Shown here: positions 51,493 through 60,052 of the stretch, in pieces | Layout: the number at the start of each line of letters is the position of its first letter | How positions within the stretch are numbered: position 1 is the stretch's first letter | From: Pleomorphomonas sp. NRK KF1 | Lineage (GTDB): Bacteria > Pseudomonadota > Alphaproteobacteria > Rhizobiales > Pleomorphomonadaceae | Length of the DNA stretch: 64,000 nt | Direction: 5' to 3' | Assembly: GCF_023721755.1 (NCBI RefSeq) | Contig: NZ_JAMDLH010000011.1 | Coordinates: 61,624-125,623 of the forward strand | Program-made: the position numbers and the translations under genes | The notes under the pieces: generated by a model | Database searches by the model: none | Seen by the model: only the letters and a program-made list of their open reading frames with translations | Told to the model about the DNA's origin: nothing

Positions 51493-51534
51493 GAAAACAT
51501 CCGCCCGGACAGTCGCGAGACTTTCCGGGCGGAT
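51453..51534 (+). repeat. Pair of related hairpins at the 3' end of the ABC exporter gene
   Basis: Hairpin A (51453-51475): CCGAAAAGT-CGCAG-ACTTTTCGG, inside the coding sequence. Hairpin B (51499-51534): an 11-bp stem ATCCGCCCGGA / TCCGGGCGGAT, just after the stop. Both share the core AGTCGC-AGACTTT, so B looks like a diverged copy of A. B may serve as a terminator though it lacks a T-run. Short palindromes of this type are dispersed in rhizobial genomes. Confidence 0.6.
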
Positions 51535-51569
51535 CTCCCCTTCTCGGCGACACCCCGGCCGACCGGCAA

Positions 51570-52100
51570 CTATCCCGCAACGTAAGTCAGTCTGATCACC
51601 TCGTTGCCGATGCGGTCACTGGCAACGAGGCGGAGCGGGCCGCGTGGGCGGGCGAAGAACGGCTTGCCACCGCCGAGCACCACGGGGTGGAGATAGATCC
51701 TGTACTCGTCGACGAGGCCGAGGTTGCCAAGGCTTGCCGCCAGCTCCGGTCCGGAGACCTCGATCACGCCGTCGAGCCGGGCCTTGAGGTCGCGGACCGT
51801 CGCCTCGATGTCGTCATTGACGAGCGTTGCGTTGGGGCCAACCTCTCGGAGCGAGCGCGACACCACCCATTTCGGCTGGCTCCGCCAGGCTACGGCGTAG
51901 TCGCGCTCGGCTGCGTCCCAGTCGGGACGATCGTCATCCCAGTAACGCATCACCTCGTACATGCGGCGGCCGTAGATGCTGCCGGATACCGCGCGCACGT
52001 CGTCGATGAAATGGCGGAACAGTGTGGGGTCGGGCGCAAAGGCCATGTGGTCGACGTAGCCGTCGAGCGACTGGTTCAGGGCATAGACCAGTTTGGCCAT
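51570..52100 (-). CDS. Dihydrofolate reductase-fold family protein (RibD C-terminal-like)
   Basis: A 176-residue stand-alone RibD-C/DHFR-fold domain: MAKLVYALNQSLDGYVDHMAF at the N-terminus, GSIYGRRMYEVMRYWDD, PKWVVSRSL, and the NADPH-binding end IEVSGPELAASLGNLGLVDEYRIYLHPVVLGGGKPFF. Proteins of this YyaP/YwjB-like group are NADPH-dependent reductases of unknown substrate; they are not the essential folate enzyme. It is on the minus strand alone, followed by the convergent ABC exporter end. Confidence 0.88.
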   Translation of the reverse strand: MAKLVYALNQSLDGYVDHMAFAPDPTLFRHFIDDVRAVSGSIYGRRMYEVMRYWDDDRPDWDAAERDYAVAWRSQPKWVVSRSLREVGPNATLVNDDIEATVRDLKARLDGVIEVSGPELAASLGNLGLVDEYRIYLHPVVLGGGKPFFARPRGPLRLVASDRIGNEVIRLTYVAG

Positions 52101-52186
52101 GTCGGCCTCCTGCGCGCTGGAGCTTCATGTACGGCGATGGTGTTGGGGGGCTGGGTCCCCGATATCGACCGCTCGACTTATTCGTT

Positions 52187-52274
52187 CTGAGGTCCCCGCC
52201 TTCGCGGGGATGACAGGTTATCTATATGTTTCTTTTATATAAATCTGTCATCCCCGCGCAGGCGGGGACCTCAG
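52187..52274. repeat. Palindromic repeat (REP-like) between two minus-strand genes
   Basis: Two 30-nt arms, 52187-52216 and 52245-52274, are complementary except for a single mismatch region at the TTCGC/GCGCA turn. They start CTGAGGTCCCCGCC and end GGCGGGGACCTCAG. Each arm itself folds (CCCCGC / GCGGGG), and the 28-nt loop is strikingly AT-rich. The GTCATCCCCGCG motif is familiar as a widespread dispersed repeat of proteobacterial genomes. It sits in the 263-bp gap between the DHFR-like gene and the MFS gene. Confidence 0.8.
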
Positions 52275-52363
52275 GCAGAATGGGGCGCGAGGCTCATATG
52301 GATCTCAGATCCGACACGAAGCAGCGGCCGCTTCGCTTTGCGAGCCGCGCTTCGAGAGAGGCC

Positions 52364-53575
52364 TCAGGCCGGCGCCAACTCGCCCTGCTGTCGTGTCGGG
52401 AAGGGTCGGAAGCTCAGGAGGATCAGCGTGGCGACGACGCCCATGCCGCAGGAGGCGATGTACATCAGCGCATAGCCGTCGAACCGGTCGTAGATCATGC
52501 CGCCGACCAGCGGACCGGTCGACATGCCGAGACTGCCGGCCATCGCCGTGCCGCCCATGATGGTGCCCATCATCCTCAGCGGGAAATTCTCGCGGATGAT
52601 CACTGCGTAAAGCGGCATGGTGCCGGCGTAGATGAAGCCGACGATCATCGCCACCGCGTAGAACCCGCCGAGCTGGCCGACGAAGGCATAGGAAAGAACG
52701 CCGAAAGCCTGCGCCAGCAGTCCGAGCACGAGCACGCGCTGGGCGCCGAACCGGTCGCCGGCGAGGCCGAAGCCGATGCGGCCGAACATGCCGGCGAGCC
52801 CCTCGACGCTGTAGATCGACACGGCCGCGATCATCGGGATGCCGCAGGTCACGGCATAGCTCACCGTGTGGAAGATCGGGCCGGAGTGGGTGGCGCAGCA
52901 GAAGAAGTTGGCCAGCATCAGCGTGATGAACTGCGGCGACATCACCGCCTCGCGCACCGTCATGCCCGACTGCGGCTCGTGTCCCATCATCTCGGGGTGG
53001 CCGCCCTCCAGCGCCGGCGGCCGGCGCACCAGGAGCGACGCGGGGATCATCAGCGCGGCGGCGATGCCGGCGATGATCAACATGGAAGTGCGCCAGTCGT
53101 GGATGGTGACGAGCCAGGCGGCAAACGGCGCCATGGTGAGCGGCGCCATGCCCATGCCGGCCGACACGAGCGACACGGCAAGGCCGCGTTGCGTGTCGAA
53201 CCAGCCGGTGACGCAGGCCATCATCGGTGCGAAGACGGCGGCGGTCGCCGCGCCGACCAGCAGCCCGAACAGAACCTGAAACTCGATGAGCGACCCTGCC
53301 CGGCTGGCGAGCGCCAGGCTAGCGGCCAGCACGACAGATCCCGTGAAGACCACCGGCCGAGGCCCGAAGCGGTCGGACAGGCCGCCCCAGACCATGCTGG
53401 CCACGGCCATGGCGAGGAAGCCGATGGTCATGGCCGTGGAGATGCCGGTGACCGACCAGCCGGTCTCCTTCGCCATCGGCTGCAGGAAGACGGGCAGCGA
53501 GAACATGGCGCCGACGGCGACACAGCCCATGAGGCCGCCCGCAGCGACAATGACCCAACGATAGGAATGGCTCAT
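52364..53575 (-). CDS. MFS transporter (monocarboxylate/oxalate-formate type)
   Basis: A 403-residue transporter with twelve predicted helices. Typical elements are the N-terminal YRWVIVAAGGLMGCVAVGAMFSLPVF, the loop 2-3 motif GGLSDRFGPRPVVFTG, GWFDTQRGLAVSLVSAGMGMAP in helix 5, and GDRFGAQRVLVLGLLAQ in the second half. This pattern fits the monocarboxylate porter/OFA branch that carries small organic anions. The substrate is unknown. The promoter region contains TTGATATAAA, similar to the MarR palindrome at 54297, so common control is conceivable. Confidence 0.87.
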   Translation of the reverse strand: MSHSYRWVIVAAGGLMGCVAVGAMFSLPVFLQPMAKETGWSVTGISTAMTIGFLAMAVASMVWGGLSDRFGPRPVVFTGSVVLAASLALASRAGSLIEFQVLFGLLVGAATAAVFAPMMACVTGWFDTQRGLAVSLVSAGMGMAPLTMAPFAAWLVTIHDWRTSMLIIAGIAAALMIPASLLVRRPPALEGGHPEMMGHEPQSGMTVREAVMSPQFITLMLANFFCCATHSGPIFHTVSYAVTCGIPMIAAVSIYSVEGLAGMFGRIGFGLAGDRFGAQRVLVLGLLAQAFGVLSYAFVGQLGGFYAVAMIVGFIYAGTMPLYAVIIRENFPLRMMGTIMGGTAMAGSLGMSTGPLVGGMIYDRFDGYALMYIASCGMGVVATLILLSFRPFPTRQQGELAPA

Positions 53576-53649
53576 GATTGTCTCTCTGGGCTTGCGCCCG
53601 ACTGACGTAACGCAAATAAGCTATTGATATAAAACGAAAGCTCTTTTCG

Positions 53650-54096
53650 TCAGCCCCGCTGAGGCTTCCAATCGGCCGAGGGTATGACGTTGATCATCCA
53701 GGGTATGCCGAATTTGTCGACCAGCGAACCGAAGCCGGGCGACCAGAAGGTTTCGGCAAACGGCATCACCGCCGTGCCGCCCTCGGACAGCTCGCTGTAC
53801 CAGCGCCGCCCCTCGGCCATGTCCTCGGTATGCAGGGTCACGTCGAAGCCATTCTTCGGCTTGTCGATGTTCTTGGCCCACTGGACATCCATGTCGGCGC
53901 CCATCAGCGCCTGATCGCCGACCTCGAGCCAGCAATGCATCAGCCAGGTCTTGTATTTCTGGTCGGTGATCGGCATGTCGGGCGGGCCATCGCCATAGGG
54001 AACGGCGCCGGTGATCTTGCCGCCGAGCACCTTGGCATAGAACTCGAACGCTTCGCGGCATTGTCCCTGGAAACTAAGGCTGGTCACGATCTTCAT
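53650..54096 (-). CDS. VOC-family protein, PhnB/YjdN-like
   Basis: A 148-residue PhnB-type VOC protein: MKIVTSLSFQGQCREAFEFYAKVLGGKITGAVPYGD, then MHCWLEVGDQALMGADM, and the C-terminal GTAVMPFAETFWSPGFGSLVDKFGIPWMINV. This family, often annotated 3-demethylubiquinone methyltransferase-like, usually lacks a demonstrated activity. The ATG at 54096 is the family start. It is on the minus strand, divergent from marR, and upstream of the MFS gene. Confidence 0.87.
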   Translation of the reverse strand: MKIVTSLSFQGQCREAFEFYAKVLGGKITGAVPYGDGPPDMPITDQKYKTWLMHCWLEVGDQALMGADMDVQWAKNIDKPKNGFDVTLHTEDMAEGRRWYSELSEGGTAVMPFAETFWSPGFGSLVDKFGIPWMINVIPSADWKPQRG

Positions 54097-54277
54097 GGGT
54101 CTTCCCTCCCTCATCGTCATGATGCAAATCCGGACGCCGTAACCGCGCTTGTCTTCGACACGACGCCCGTCCAGCGCCCTGCCCCGCCTTGCCGTCCGCC
54201 GGCACAGACTGCCGGGCGAGGCCGCCATTTTCCGTCAGCTACCCATTGGCCCGTCGGCTACAGGCGGCGGATACCGA

Positions 54278-54308
54278 TTGACGCCCCTCCATATAGGTTG
54301 ATATCAAC
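54278..54308 (+). promoter_or_regulatory. marR promoter with overlapping palindromic operator
   Basis: TTGACG (54278-54283) is followed 17-18 bp later by a -10-like ATATCA/TATCAA within the perfect 12-bp palindrome GTTGATATCAAC (54297-54308). The palindrome ends 8 bp before the MarR start, so bound repressor would block both polymerase and initiation. Confidence 0.55.
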
Positions 54309-54316
54309 GTAAAAGA

Positions 54317-54808
54317 ATGACCGAGTCAACCACTCAAATGCAAACGCCTGTCAATCCCAGCTTCCAGACGACGATTCTGGTGCGCGATACCTGCCTGTGC
54401 CTGCATGCGCAGCGGGCGGCGCGGGCGCTCGCCCGCCGGTTCGACGTGGCGCTGAAGCCCGTGGGCATCACCAGCGGCCAGTTCTCGCTCCTGATGTCGC
54501 TCAACCGGCCGCAGCCGCCGAAGGTCGGCAGCGTGGCGGCGCTGCTTGCCATGGACCGGACGACGCTCACCGCCAATCTCAAGCCACTGGAGCGGCGCGG
54601 CCTCGTCCAAACGGAAGCCGACCCGACGGACAAGCGCGCCCGCCTGCTGCGCCTGACGCCGGCCGGACGGGCGGTTCTCATCGATGCCGTGCCGATCTGG
54701 AAGGCCGTTCATGCGGAGATCGAGACGGGCTTGGCCGATCCCGATCGACTGCGCGCCGACCTGATGGTGCTTTCGCAGCTCGATGATGAAGGTGGCGGCC
54801 GCGTGTAA
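54317..54808 (+). CDS. MarR-family transcriptional regulator
   Basis: A 163-residue winged-helix regulator. The core reads VRDTCLCLHAQRAARALARRFDVALKPVGITSGQFSLLMSLNR, then VGSVAALLAMDRTTLTANLKPLERRGLVQTEADPTDKRARLLRLTPAGRAVL, covering the recognition helix and wing. Two Cys in DTCLCLHAQRAAR near the dimer interface could act as a redox sensor, which is speculative. It lies 100 bp upstream of the second ABC exporter on the same strand and next to a palindrome in its own promoter; it may control that exporter and the divergent VOC/MFS genes. Confidence 0.9.
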   Translation: MTESTTQMQTPVNPSFQTTILVRDTCLCLHAQRAARALARRFDVALKPVGITSGQFSLLMSLNRPQPPKVGSVAALLAMDRTTLTANLKPLERRGLVQTEADPTDKRARLLRLTPAGRAVLIDAVPIWKAVHAEIETGLADPDRLRADLMVLSQLDDEGGGRV

Positions 54809-54908
54809 GGATGTGGCTGCTCCGTCGGACCGCCGACCTCACGAGAATTTTCGCGGGACGGCGACATTTCTCCCTTGCGCCATCCTGTGAGACGGCCACA
54901 TTCGAGGC

Positions 54909-56792
54909 ATGTCCTCTCTCCGATCCGCCGCAACCCGCCTGTTCGCCTGGTTCGAGAACCGGATCGATCCCTTCAAGCCGACAACGGGCCGCCACCCGCT
55001 GACGCCGCCCACCACGAAATGGCGCATCCTCCGCTTCTTCCTGGGGCAAACCGGCTGGCCGCTGGCGGTGATGGCCGGGCTGACGTTGCTGCTGTCGCTC
55101 ATCGAGGTGACGCTGCCCATCAGCGTTGGCTGGCTGATCGACGCGGTGACCGAGGCCGACAAGAGCGGTATCCGCGTCGTCGACTGGCGCGTCATCTTGT
55201 TCTTCATGCTGCTGCTGCTCGCCGCCCGGCCGCTGGTTGCCTTCCTGGCCCAGCTCGTCCGCAACCAGGTGCTGTCGCGCAATGTCGGAACCCTCGTCCG
55301 CTGGCGTACGCACGAGTTCGTCGCCCGCGCCGACATTTCCTTCTTCCAGAACGACTTCGTCGGCCGCATCGCCACAAAGGTGACGCAGACCGGCCAGGCG
55401 ATCCGATCGCTGCTGCGCCTGTTCGCCGACCAGCTTCTGTTCGTGGTGCTCTACATGGTGGGCGTCATCGGCTACCTGCTGGTCAAGCATCCTCTGTTCG
55501 CCGCCCCGCTTATCGTCTGGACGATCGCCTACGCCATCCTCGTCTACACCTATGTGCCACGGAGCCGCGCCGCCGCCCGCGAGGTGGCCGACACGGCATC
55601 GATCTTCTCCGGTCGCCTCGTCGACGGCTACTCCAACTACATGACGGTGCGCCTGTTCACCGCTTCGACGCGCGAGGACGCCTATGTGCGCGAGGCGCTG
55701 GAAAGCGGCGTCACCGCCACCGGCAAGCAGATGCGTCTCTTGACCGGCCTCTCCACCCTGCTCACCCTGTTGAACGGCCTGCTGCTTGCAGCCAGCGGCC
55801 TCGTCGGCGTGCAGCTCTGGAGCCATGGCCTCGCCACGCCGGGCGACATCGCCTCGGTGATCGCCATGACCATGCAGATCCAGCAGCTGTCGCGCATGGC
55901 CACCATGAGCCTCTCGGACCTGTTCGAGAGCATCGGCACGCTCGACGACACGGTGCGCTCGCTGTCGCGCCCGCAGCTCGTCACCGACCGTCCCGACGCC
56001 CGTCCGCTCGTCGTGAGCGGCGGCGGCATCGAGATCGACCGTGTCACTTTCGGCTACGGCTCCAGCCGGACCGCCATCGACGATCTGACGCTGTCCATCG
56101 CGCCGGGCGAGCGCATCGGCCTCGTCGGCCGCTCCGGCGCCGGCAAGTCGACGCTGGTCAGCCTGCTGCTGCGCCTCTACGACCTCGAGACCGGCGGCAT
56201 CCGCATCGACGGACAGGACATCTCCGCCGTCAGCCAGAACTCGCTCCGCGCGGCCATCGGCGTGGTGACGCAGGATACCTCGCTGCTGCACCGCTCGATC
56301 CGCGACAACATCAGATACGGCCGCCCCGACGCCAGCGAGGAGGAGGTGCTGGCCGCCGCCCGCATGGCCCACGCCGACGCCTTCATTCCCGATCTCGTCG
56401 ACAACAAGGGGCGCGCCGGCTTCGACGCCTTTGTCGGCGAGCGCGGCGTCAAGCTCAGCGGCGGCCAGCGCCAGCGCATCGCCATTGCCCGCGTGCTGCT
56501 GAAGAATGCGCCGATCCTCGTCCTCGACGAAGCGACGTCGGCGCTCGATTCCGACGTCGAGGCCGCCATCCAGGAAAACCTCGGCGTGTTGATGGAGGGC
56601 AAGACGGTGATCGCCATCGCCCATCGCCTCTCCACCATCGCCCGCATGGACCGTCTGGTGGTCATGGAGCACGGACGCATCGTCGAAATGGGCAGCCACG
56701 CCGAACTCGTCGCCCGCGGCGGTCTCTACGCCGGCCTCTGGAGCCGCCAGACCGGCGGCTTCCTCAATCTCGACGACGACGAGGCGGCTTGA
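54909..56792 (+). CDS. ABC exporter half-transporter (MsbA/MDR-like), paralogue 2
   Basis: A 627-residue fused exporter with six transmembrane helices (AVMAGLTLLLSLIEVTLPISVGWLI; LFVVLYMVGVIGYLLVKHPLFAAPLIV) and an intact ATPase domain: Walker A VGRSGAGKSTL, VVTQDTSLLHRSIRDNI, signature VKLSGGQRQRIAIA, Walker B ILVLDEATSALDS and AIAHRLSTI. The ATPase half is close to that of the exporter at 49612, while the membrane half is clearly diverged. This points to gene duplication followed by change of substrate, or to a heterodimer. MarR is encoded directly upstream. Confidence 0.9.
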   Translation: MSSLRSAATRLFAWFENRIDPFKPTTGRHPLTPPTTKWRILRFFLGQTGWPLAVMAGLTLLLSLIEVTLPISVGWLIDAVTEADKSGIRVVDWRVILFFMLLLLAARPLVAFLAQLVRNQVLSRNVGTLVRWRTHEFVARADISFFQNDFVGRIATKVTQTGQAIRSLLRLFADQLLFVVLYMVGVIGYLLVKHPLFAAPLIVWTIAYAILVYTYVPRSRAAAREVADTASIFSGRLVDGYSNYMTVRLFTASTREDAYVREALESGVTATGKQMRLLTGLSTLLTLLNGLLLAASGLVGVQLWSHGLATPGDIASVIAMTMQIQQLSRMATMSLSDLFESIGTLDDTVRSLSRPQLVTDRPDARPLVVSGGGIEIDRVTFGYGSSRTAIDDLTLSIAPGERIGLVGRSGAGKSTLVSLLLRLYDLETGGIRIDGQDISAVSQNSLRAAIGVVTQDTSLLHRSIRDNIRYGRPDASEEEVLAAARMAHADAFIPDLVDNKGRAGFDAFVGERGVKLSGGQRQRIAIARVLLKNAPILVLDEATSALDSDVEAAIQENLGVLMEGKTVIAIAHRLSTIARMDRLVVMEHGRIVEMGSHAELVARGGLYAGLWSRQTGGFLNLDDDEAA

Positions 56793-57233
56793 ACGGCAGC
56801 GCCACGCTTCGCTTTGCGCAAAAAGCCGCCCCGCGCGCTCTCAAGGCGGGATGACGCCGCGCACTTCATGACCGTGTTCGCGAAGCGGCCTGTTGCCCGG
56901 CATCGGCAAGACCGGACCGGGCCGAAAACGAACCGATGGCAAACGGACCGTAGACCCCCGGCAACGGCGCTCTTACTTTTTGGAATAAATCCAAAAATCA
57001 GACCAAATTCTCAAGCCCACCAACTGGACATCGCCCGGCGTTGATGCATAAAGAGGGCCGGAAAGGCATCCGTAGCAAGGCGTAGTCGCGCTTGCGTCGG
57101 AAGCCGTGCAAGTTGTTGAACCCCTTTTCTTCAACCTCGCATCGACGCCGCGGACGGGGTGGCGCCAACGAGGATGATGAGGCGGCCGCCCGCCGATCGG
57201 TGGCGACCGCTCCCCGCGCGAAAGGAAGCGATC
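56793..57233. other. 441-bp region upstream of petABC
   Basis: No gene is recognised. It should contain the petABC promoter. The only AT-rich patch includes a perfect inverted repeat TTTTTGGA-ATAAA-TCCAAAAA (56977-56997), which could be an operator, or the remnant of a terminator for the ABC exporter since it is T-rich. An in-frame ATG at 57159 precedes the preferred petA start. Confidence 0.5.
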
Positions 57234-57797
57234 TTGGCTGAGAGCGATACACCGGCAGAACCAACCCGCCGCGATTTCCTCCTGCACGCCGCCGGTGCTT
57301 TCGGCGTGGTCGGCGTTGCTGCGGCGGCCTGGCCGTTCGTCGACCAGATGAATCCCGATGCCTCCACCCGTGCGCTGGCGTCGGTCGAGGTCGACATCTC
57401 CGGCGTCCAGCCCGGTCAGGCCATCACGGTCATGTGGCGCGGCAAGCCGGTGGTAATCCGCAATCGCACCGAGAAGGAAGTCGAGGAAGGCAAGACGGTC
57501 AAGCTCGAGGATCTCAAGGATCCGCTGGCCCGCAACGCCAATACCGATGCCGCCGCCGACGCCACGGATGCCAACCGCGCCGCGACCGGCAAGGAAAACA
57601 TCCTCGTCATGACCAAGGTCTGCACCCACCTCGGCTGCATTCCGCTCGACGAGTCCGGCGAGTTCGGCGGCTGGTTCTGCCCCTGCCACGGTTCGGTCTA
57701 CGACACGGCCGGCCGCATTCGGAAGGGCCCGGCGCCGGAAAACCTGCCGATCCCGCCCTACGCCTTCCTTTCCGACACCAAGATCCGCATCGGCTGA
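57234..57797 (+). CDS. petA: Ubiquinol-cytochrome c reductase Rieske iron-sulfur subunit
   Basis: A 187-residue Rieske protein of the cytochrome bc1 complex. A Tat-type signal anchor ([26 protein letters not shown]) holds it in the membrane. Cluster ligands lie in CTHLGCIP and CPCHGSVYD, with the disulfide cysteines present. I chose the TTG at 57234 because AAAGGAAG lies 7 bases upstream and the peptide then starts [15 protein letters not shown] as in relatives; an ATG 25 codons earlier is in frame. First gene of petABC, 23 bp before petB. Confidence 0.93.
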   Translation: MAESDTPAEPTRRDFLLHAAGAFGVVGVAAAAWPFVDQMNPDASTRALASVEVDISGVQPGQAITVMWRGKPVVIRNRTEKEVEEGKTVKLEDLKDPLARNANTDAAADATDANRAATGKENILVMTKVCTHLGCIPLDESGEFGGWFCPCHGSVYDTAGRIRKGPAPENLPIPPYAFLSDTKIRIG

Positions 57798-57820
57798 TCA
57801 CCTTCCCGACGAGGTATTCC

Positions 57821-59098
57821 ATGTCCGGTCATTCGACCTATGTCCCGAAGACGGCCATCGGGAAGTGGTTCGAGGCGCGCCTTCCGGTCGTCCGCCTCCT
57901 GCACGACACCGCTGTTTCCTACCCGACGCCGCGCAATCTCAACGCTCTCTGGACCTTCGGCGGCATCCTCGCCATGATGCTGGTGGTGCAGATCGTCACC
58001 GGTATCGTGCTGGCCATGCACTACGCCGCCGAGAGCACGATCGCCTTCCGCTCGGTCGAGAGCATCATGCGCGACGTCAACTGGGGCTGGCTGATCCGCT
58101 ATCTCCACGCCAACGGCGCATCGATGTTCTTCATCGCCGTCTACATCCACATTTTCCGTGGCCTCTACTACGGCTCCTACAAGGCCCCGCGCGAGATCCT
58201 GTGGATCCTCGGCGTGATCATCTACCTGCTCATGATGGCCGCCGCCTTCATGGGCTACGTGCTGCCCTGGGGCCAGATGTCCTTCTGGGGCGCCACCGTC
58301 ATCACCAACTTCTTCACGGCGCTCCCCATCGTCGGCCAGCCGATCCAGACGCTGCTGATCGGCGGCTTCTCGGTGGACAATGCCACGCTCAACCGCTTCT
58401 TCTCGCTGCACTATCTCTTGCCGTTCCTGATCGCCGGCGTCGTGGTGCTGCACGTCTGGGCGCTGCACGTGGTCGGCCAGAACAACCCGCTCGGCATCGA
58501 CGTGAAGAGCGAGAAGGACACCGTGCCCTTCACGCCCTACGCCACGTCCAAGGACGTGCTGTGGATCGTGCTGTTCATGATCTTCTACGGCTGGTTCGTC
58601 TTCTATCAGCCGAACTTCCTCGGCCATCCCGACAACTATATCGAGGCCAACCCGCTGTCGACGCCGGCCCATATCGTGCCGGAATGGTACTTCCTGCCGT
58701 TCTACGCGATCCTGCGCGCCATCGACTTCAATATCGGGCCGATCGATTCCAAGCTCGGCGGCGTGCTCGCCATGTTCGGCGCCATTGCCGTGCTGGCCTT
58801 CCTGCCCTGGCTCGACACCTCCAAGGTGCGCTCGGGCCGCTTCCGGCCGATCTTCAAGGTTGCCTTCTGGGTGTTCGGCGTCAACGCGCTGTTCCTCGGC
58901 TACCTCGGCTCGCAAGCGACCGACGCCATCATCGCCGGCCTGCAGGCGGTCAGCTGGGCCAAGCTCAGCACCTTCTACTACTTCGCCTACTTCCTGGTGA
59001 TCCTGCCGGTGCTCGGCTACATCGAGAAGCCGAAGCCGCTGCCGGTGTCGATCAACGATGCGATCCTGGCGAAATCGGTCCCCGGTTCTGCCCACTGA
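57821..59098 (+). CDS. petB: Cytochrome b of the bc1 complex
   Basis: A 425-residue integral membrane subunit binding haems bL and bH and forming the quinol oxidation and quinone reduction sites. Features are the helix-B/D His ligands in [23 protein letters not shown] and [24 protein letters not shown], the Qo-site motif [12 protein letters not shown], and [19 protein letters not shown]. Full-length fused cytochrome b (not split b6/IV) as in alphaproteobacteria and mitochondria. It is followed 19 bp later by petC. Confidence 0.96.
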   Translation: MSGHSTYVPKTAIGKWFEARLPVVRLLHDTAVSYPTPRNLNALWTFGGILAMMLVVQIVTGIVLAMHYAAESTIAFRSVESIMRDVNWGWLIRYLHANGASMFFIAVYIHIFRGLYYGSYKAPREILWILGVIIYLLMMAAAFMGYVLPWGQMSFWGATVITNFFTALPIVGQPIQTLLIGGFSVDNATLNRFFSLHYLLPFLIAGVVVLHVWALHVVGQNNPLGIDVKSEKDTVPFTPYATSKDVLWIVLFMIFYGWFVFYQPNFLGHPDNYIEANPLSTPAHIVPEWYFLPFYAILRAIDFNIGPIDSKLGGVLAMFGAIAVLAFLPWLDTSKVRSGRFRPIFKVAFWVFGVNALFLGYLGSQATDAIIAGLQAVSWAKLSTFYYFAYFLVILPVLGYIEKPKPLPVSINDAILAKSVPGSAH

Positions 59099-59117
59099 CG
59101 CCCGACGGAGAGAAATC

Positions 59118-59972
59118 ATGACTGCCAAGATGATCCGTTGGGCCGCCGCCGCTCTTGCCGCCGGCATCGCCCTCACGGCCACGATCGCATCCGCCGAAGA
59201 AACGGTCGAGTATCCCCTGATCAAGCCGACCCGCCAGGAATGGTCCTTCGCCGGCATCTTCGGCCGCTACGACCAGGCCCAGCTGCAGCGCGGCTACCAG
59301 GTCTACAAGGACGTTTGCTCGTCCTGTCATGCGATGAGCTACGTCAAGTTCCGCAACCTCGCCGACGAGGGCGGACCGGGCTTCACCGAGGACGCGGTGA
59401 AGGTGCTCGCGGCCACCTACGCCATCGAGGCCGGCCCCAACGATGCCGGCGAGATGTTCGAGCGGCCTCGTCTGCCGTCCGATCCGTTCCCTTCGCCCTT
59501 CCCCAACGACAACGCGGCCCGCGCCGCCAATGGCGGCGCCCTGCCGCCCGACCTGTCGCTGATCGCCAAGGCGCGCGCCGTCCATCGCGGCTTCCCCTGG
59601 TTCGTCTTCGACATGTTCTGGCCGTACCAGGAGCAGGGCCCGGACTACATCGCCTCCCTGCTCACCGGCTACCAGGATCCGCCGGAAGGCGTGGAGGTGC
59701 CCGAAGGCACTTACTACAACCCGCACTTCATCAACGGCGTCTCGCTGCGCATGCCGCCGCCGCTCGACGACGACCTCGTTGAGTACTCGGACGGCACGCC
59801 GCAGACCAAGGAACAGTATGCCACGGACGTGTCGGCCTTCCTGATGTGGGCGGCCGAGCCCCACCTCGACGCCCGCAAGGAGCTGGGCCTCAAGGTGATG
59901 CTCTACCTGATCATCTTCGCCGGCATCCTCTACTTTGTGAAGCGGCAGGTCTGGCGCGGCACCCCGCACTGA
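59118..59972 (+). CDS. petC: Cytochrome c1 of the bc1 complex
   Basis: A 284-residue periplasmic cytochrome with a cleavable signal (WAAAALAAGIALTATIASA), haem c motif VCSSCHAMSYVKFRNLA, the acidic and Pro-rich region around RPRLPSDPFPSPFPNDNAAR, the distal Met region VSLRMPPPL, and a C-terminal membrane anchor (LGLKVMLYLIIFAGILYFVKRQVW). Completes the petABC operon, which ends at a strong terminator 23 bp downstream. It accepts electrons from the Rieske subunit and passes them to soluble cytochrome c. Confidence 0.95.
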   Translation: MTAKMIRWAAAALAAGIALTATIASAEETVEYPLIKPTRQEWSFAGIFGRYDQAQLQRGYQVYKDVCSSCHAMSYVKFRNLADEGGPGFTEDAVKVLAATYAIEAGPNDAGEMFERPRLPSDPFPSPFPNDNAARAANGGALPPDLSLIAKARAVHRGFPWFVFDMFWPYQEQGPDYIASLLTGYQDPPEGVEVPEGTYYNPHFINGVSLRMPPPLDDDLVEYSDGTPQTKEQYATDVSAFLMWAAEPHLDARKELGLKVMLYLIIFAGILYFVKRQVWRGTPH

Positions 59973-59994
59973 TCCCATCTGTCGAAGCGACGCA

Positions 59995-60023
59995 AAAGGG
60001 CCCGTCACAGGGCCCTTTTTTGT
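59995..60023 (+). terminator. Terminator of petABC
   Basis: Perfect stem AAAAGGGCCC / GGGCCCTTTT with loop GTCACA, then TT. Because of the A-run on the left it also works on the minus strand, where it would end the alpha/beta hydrolase transcript. Confidence 0.9.
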
Positions 60024-60052
60024 GGCGTGTCCCCGGCCCAGCCACGCGGGCA

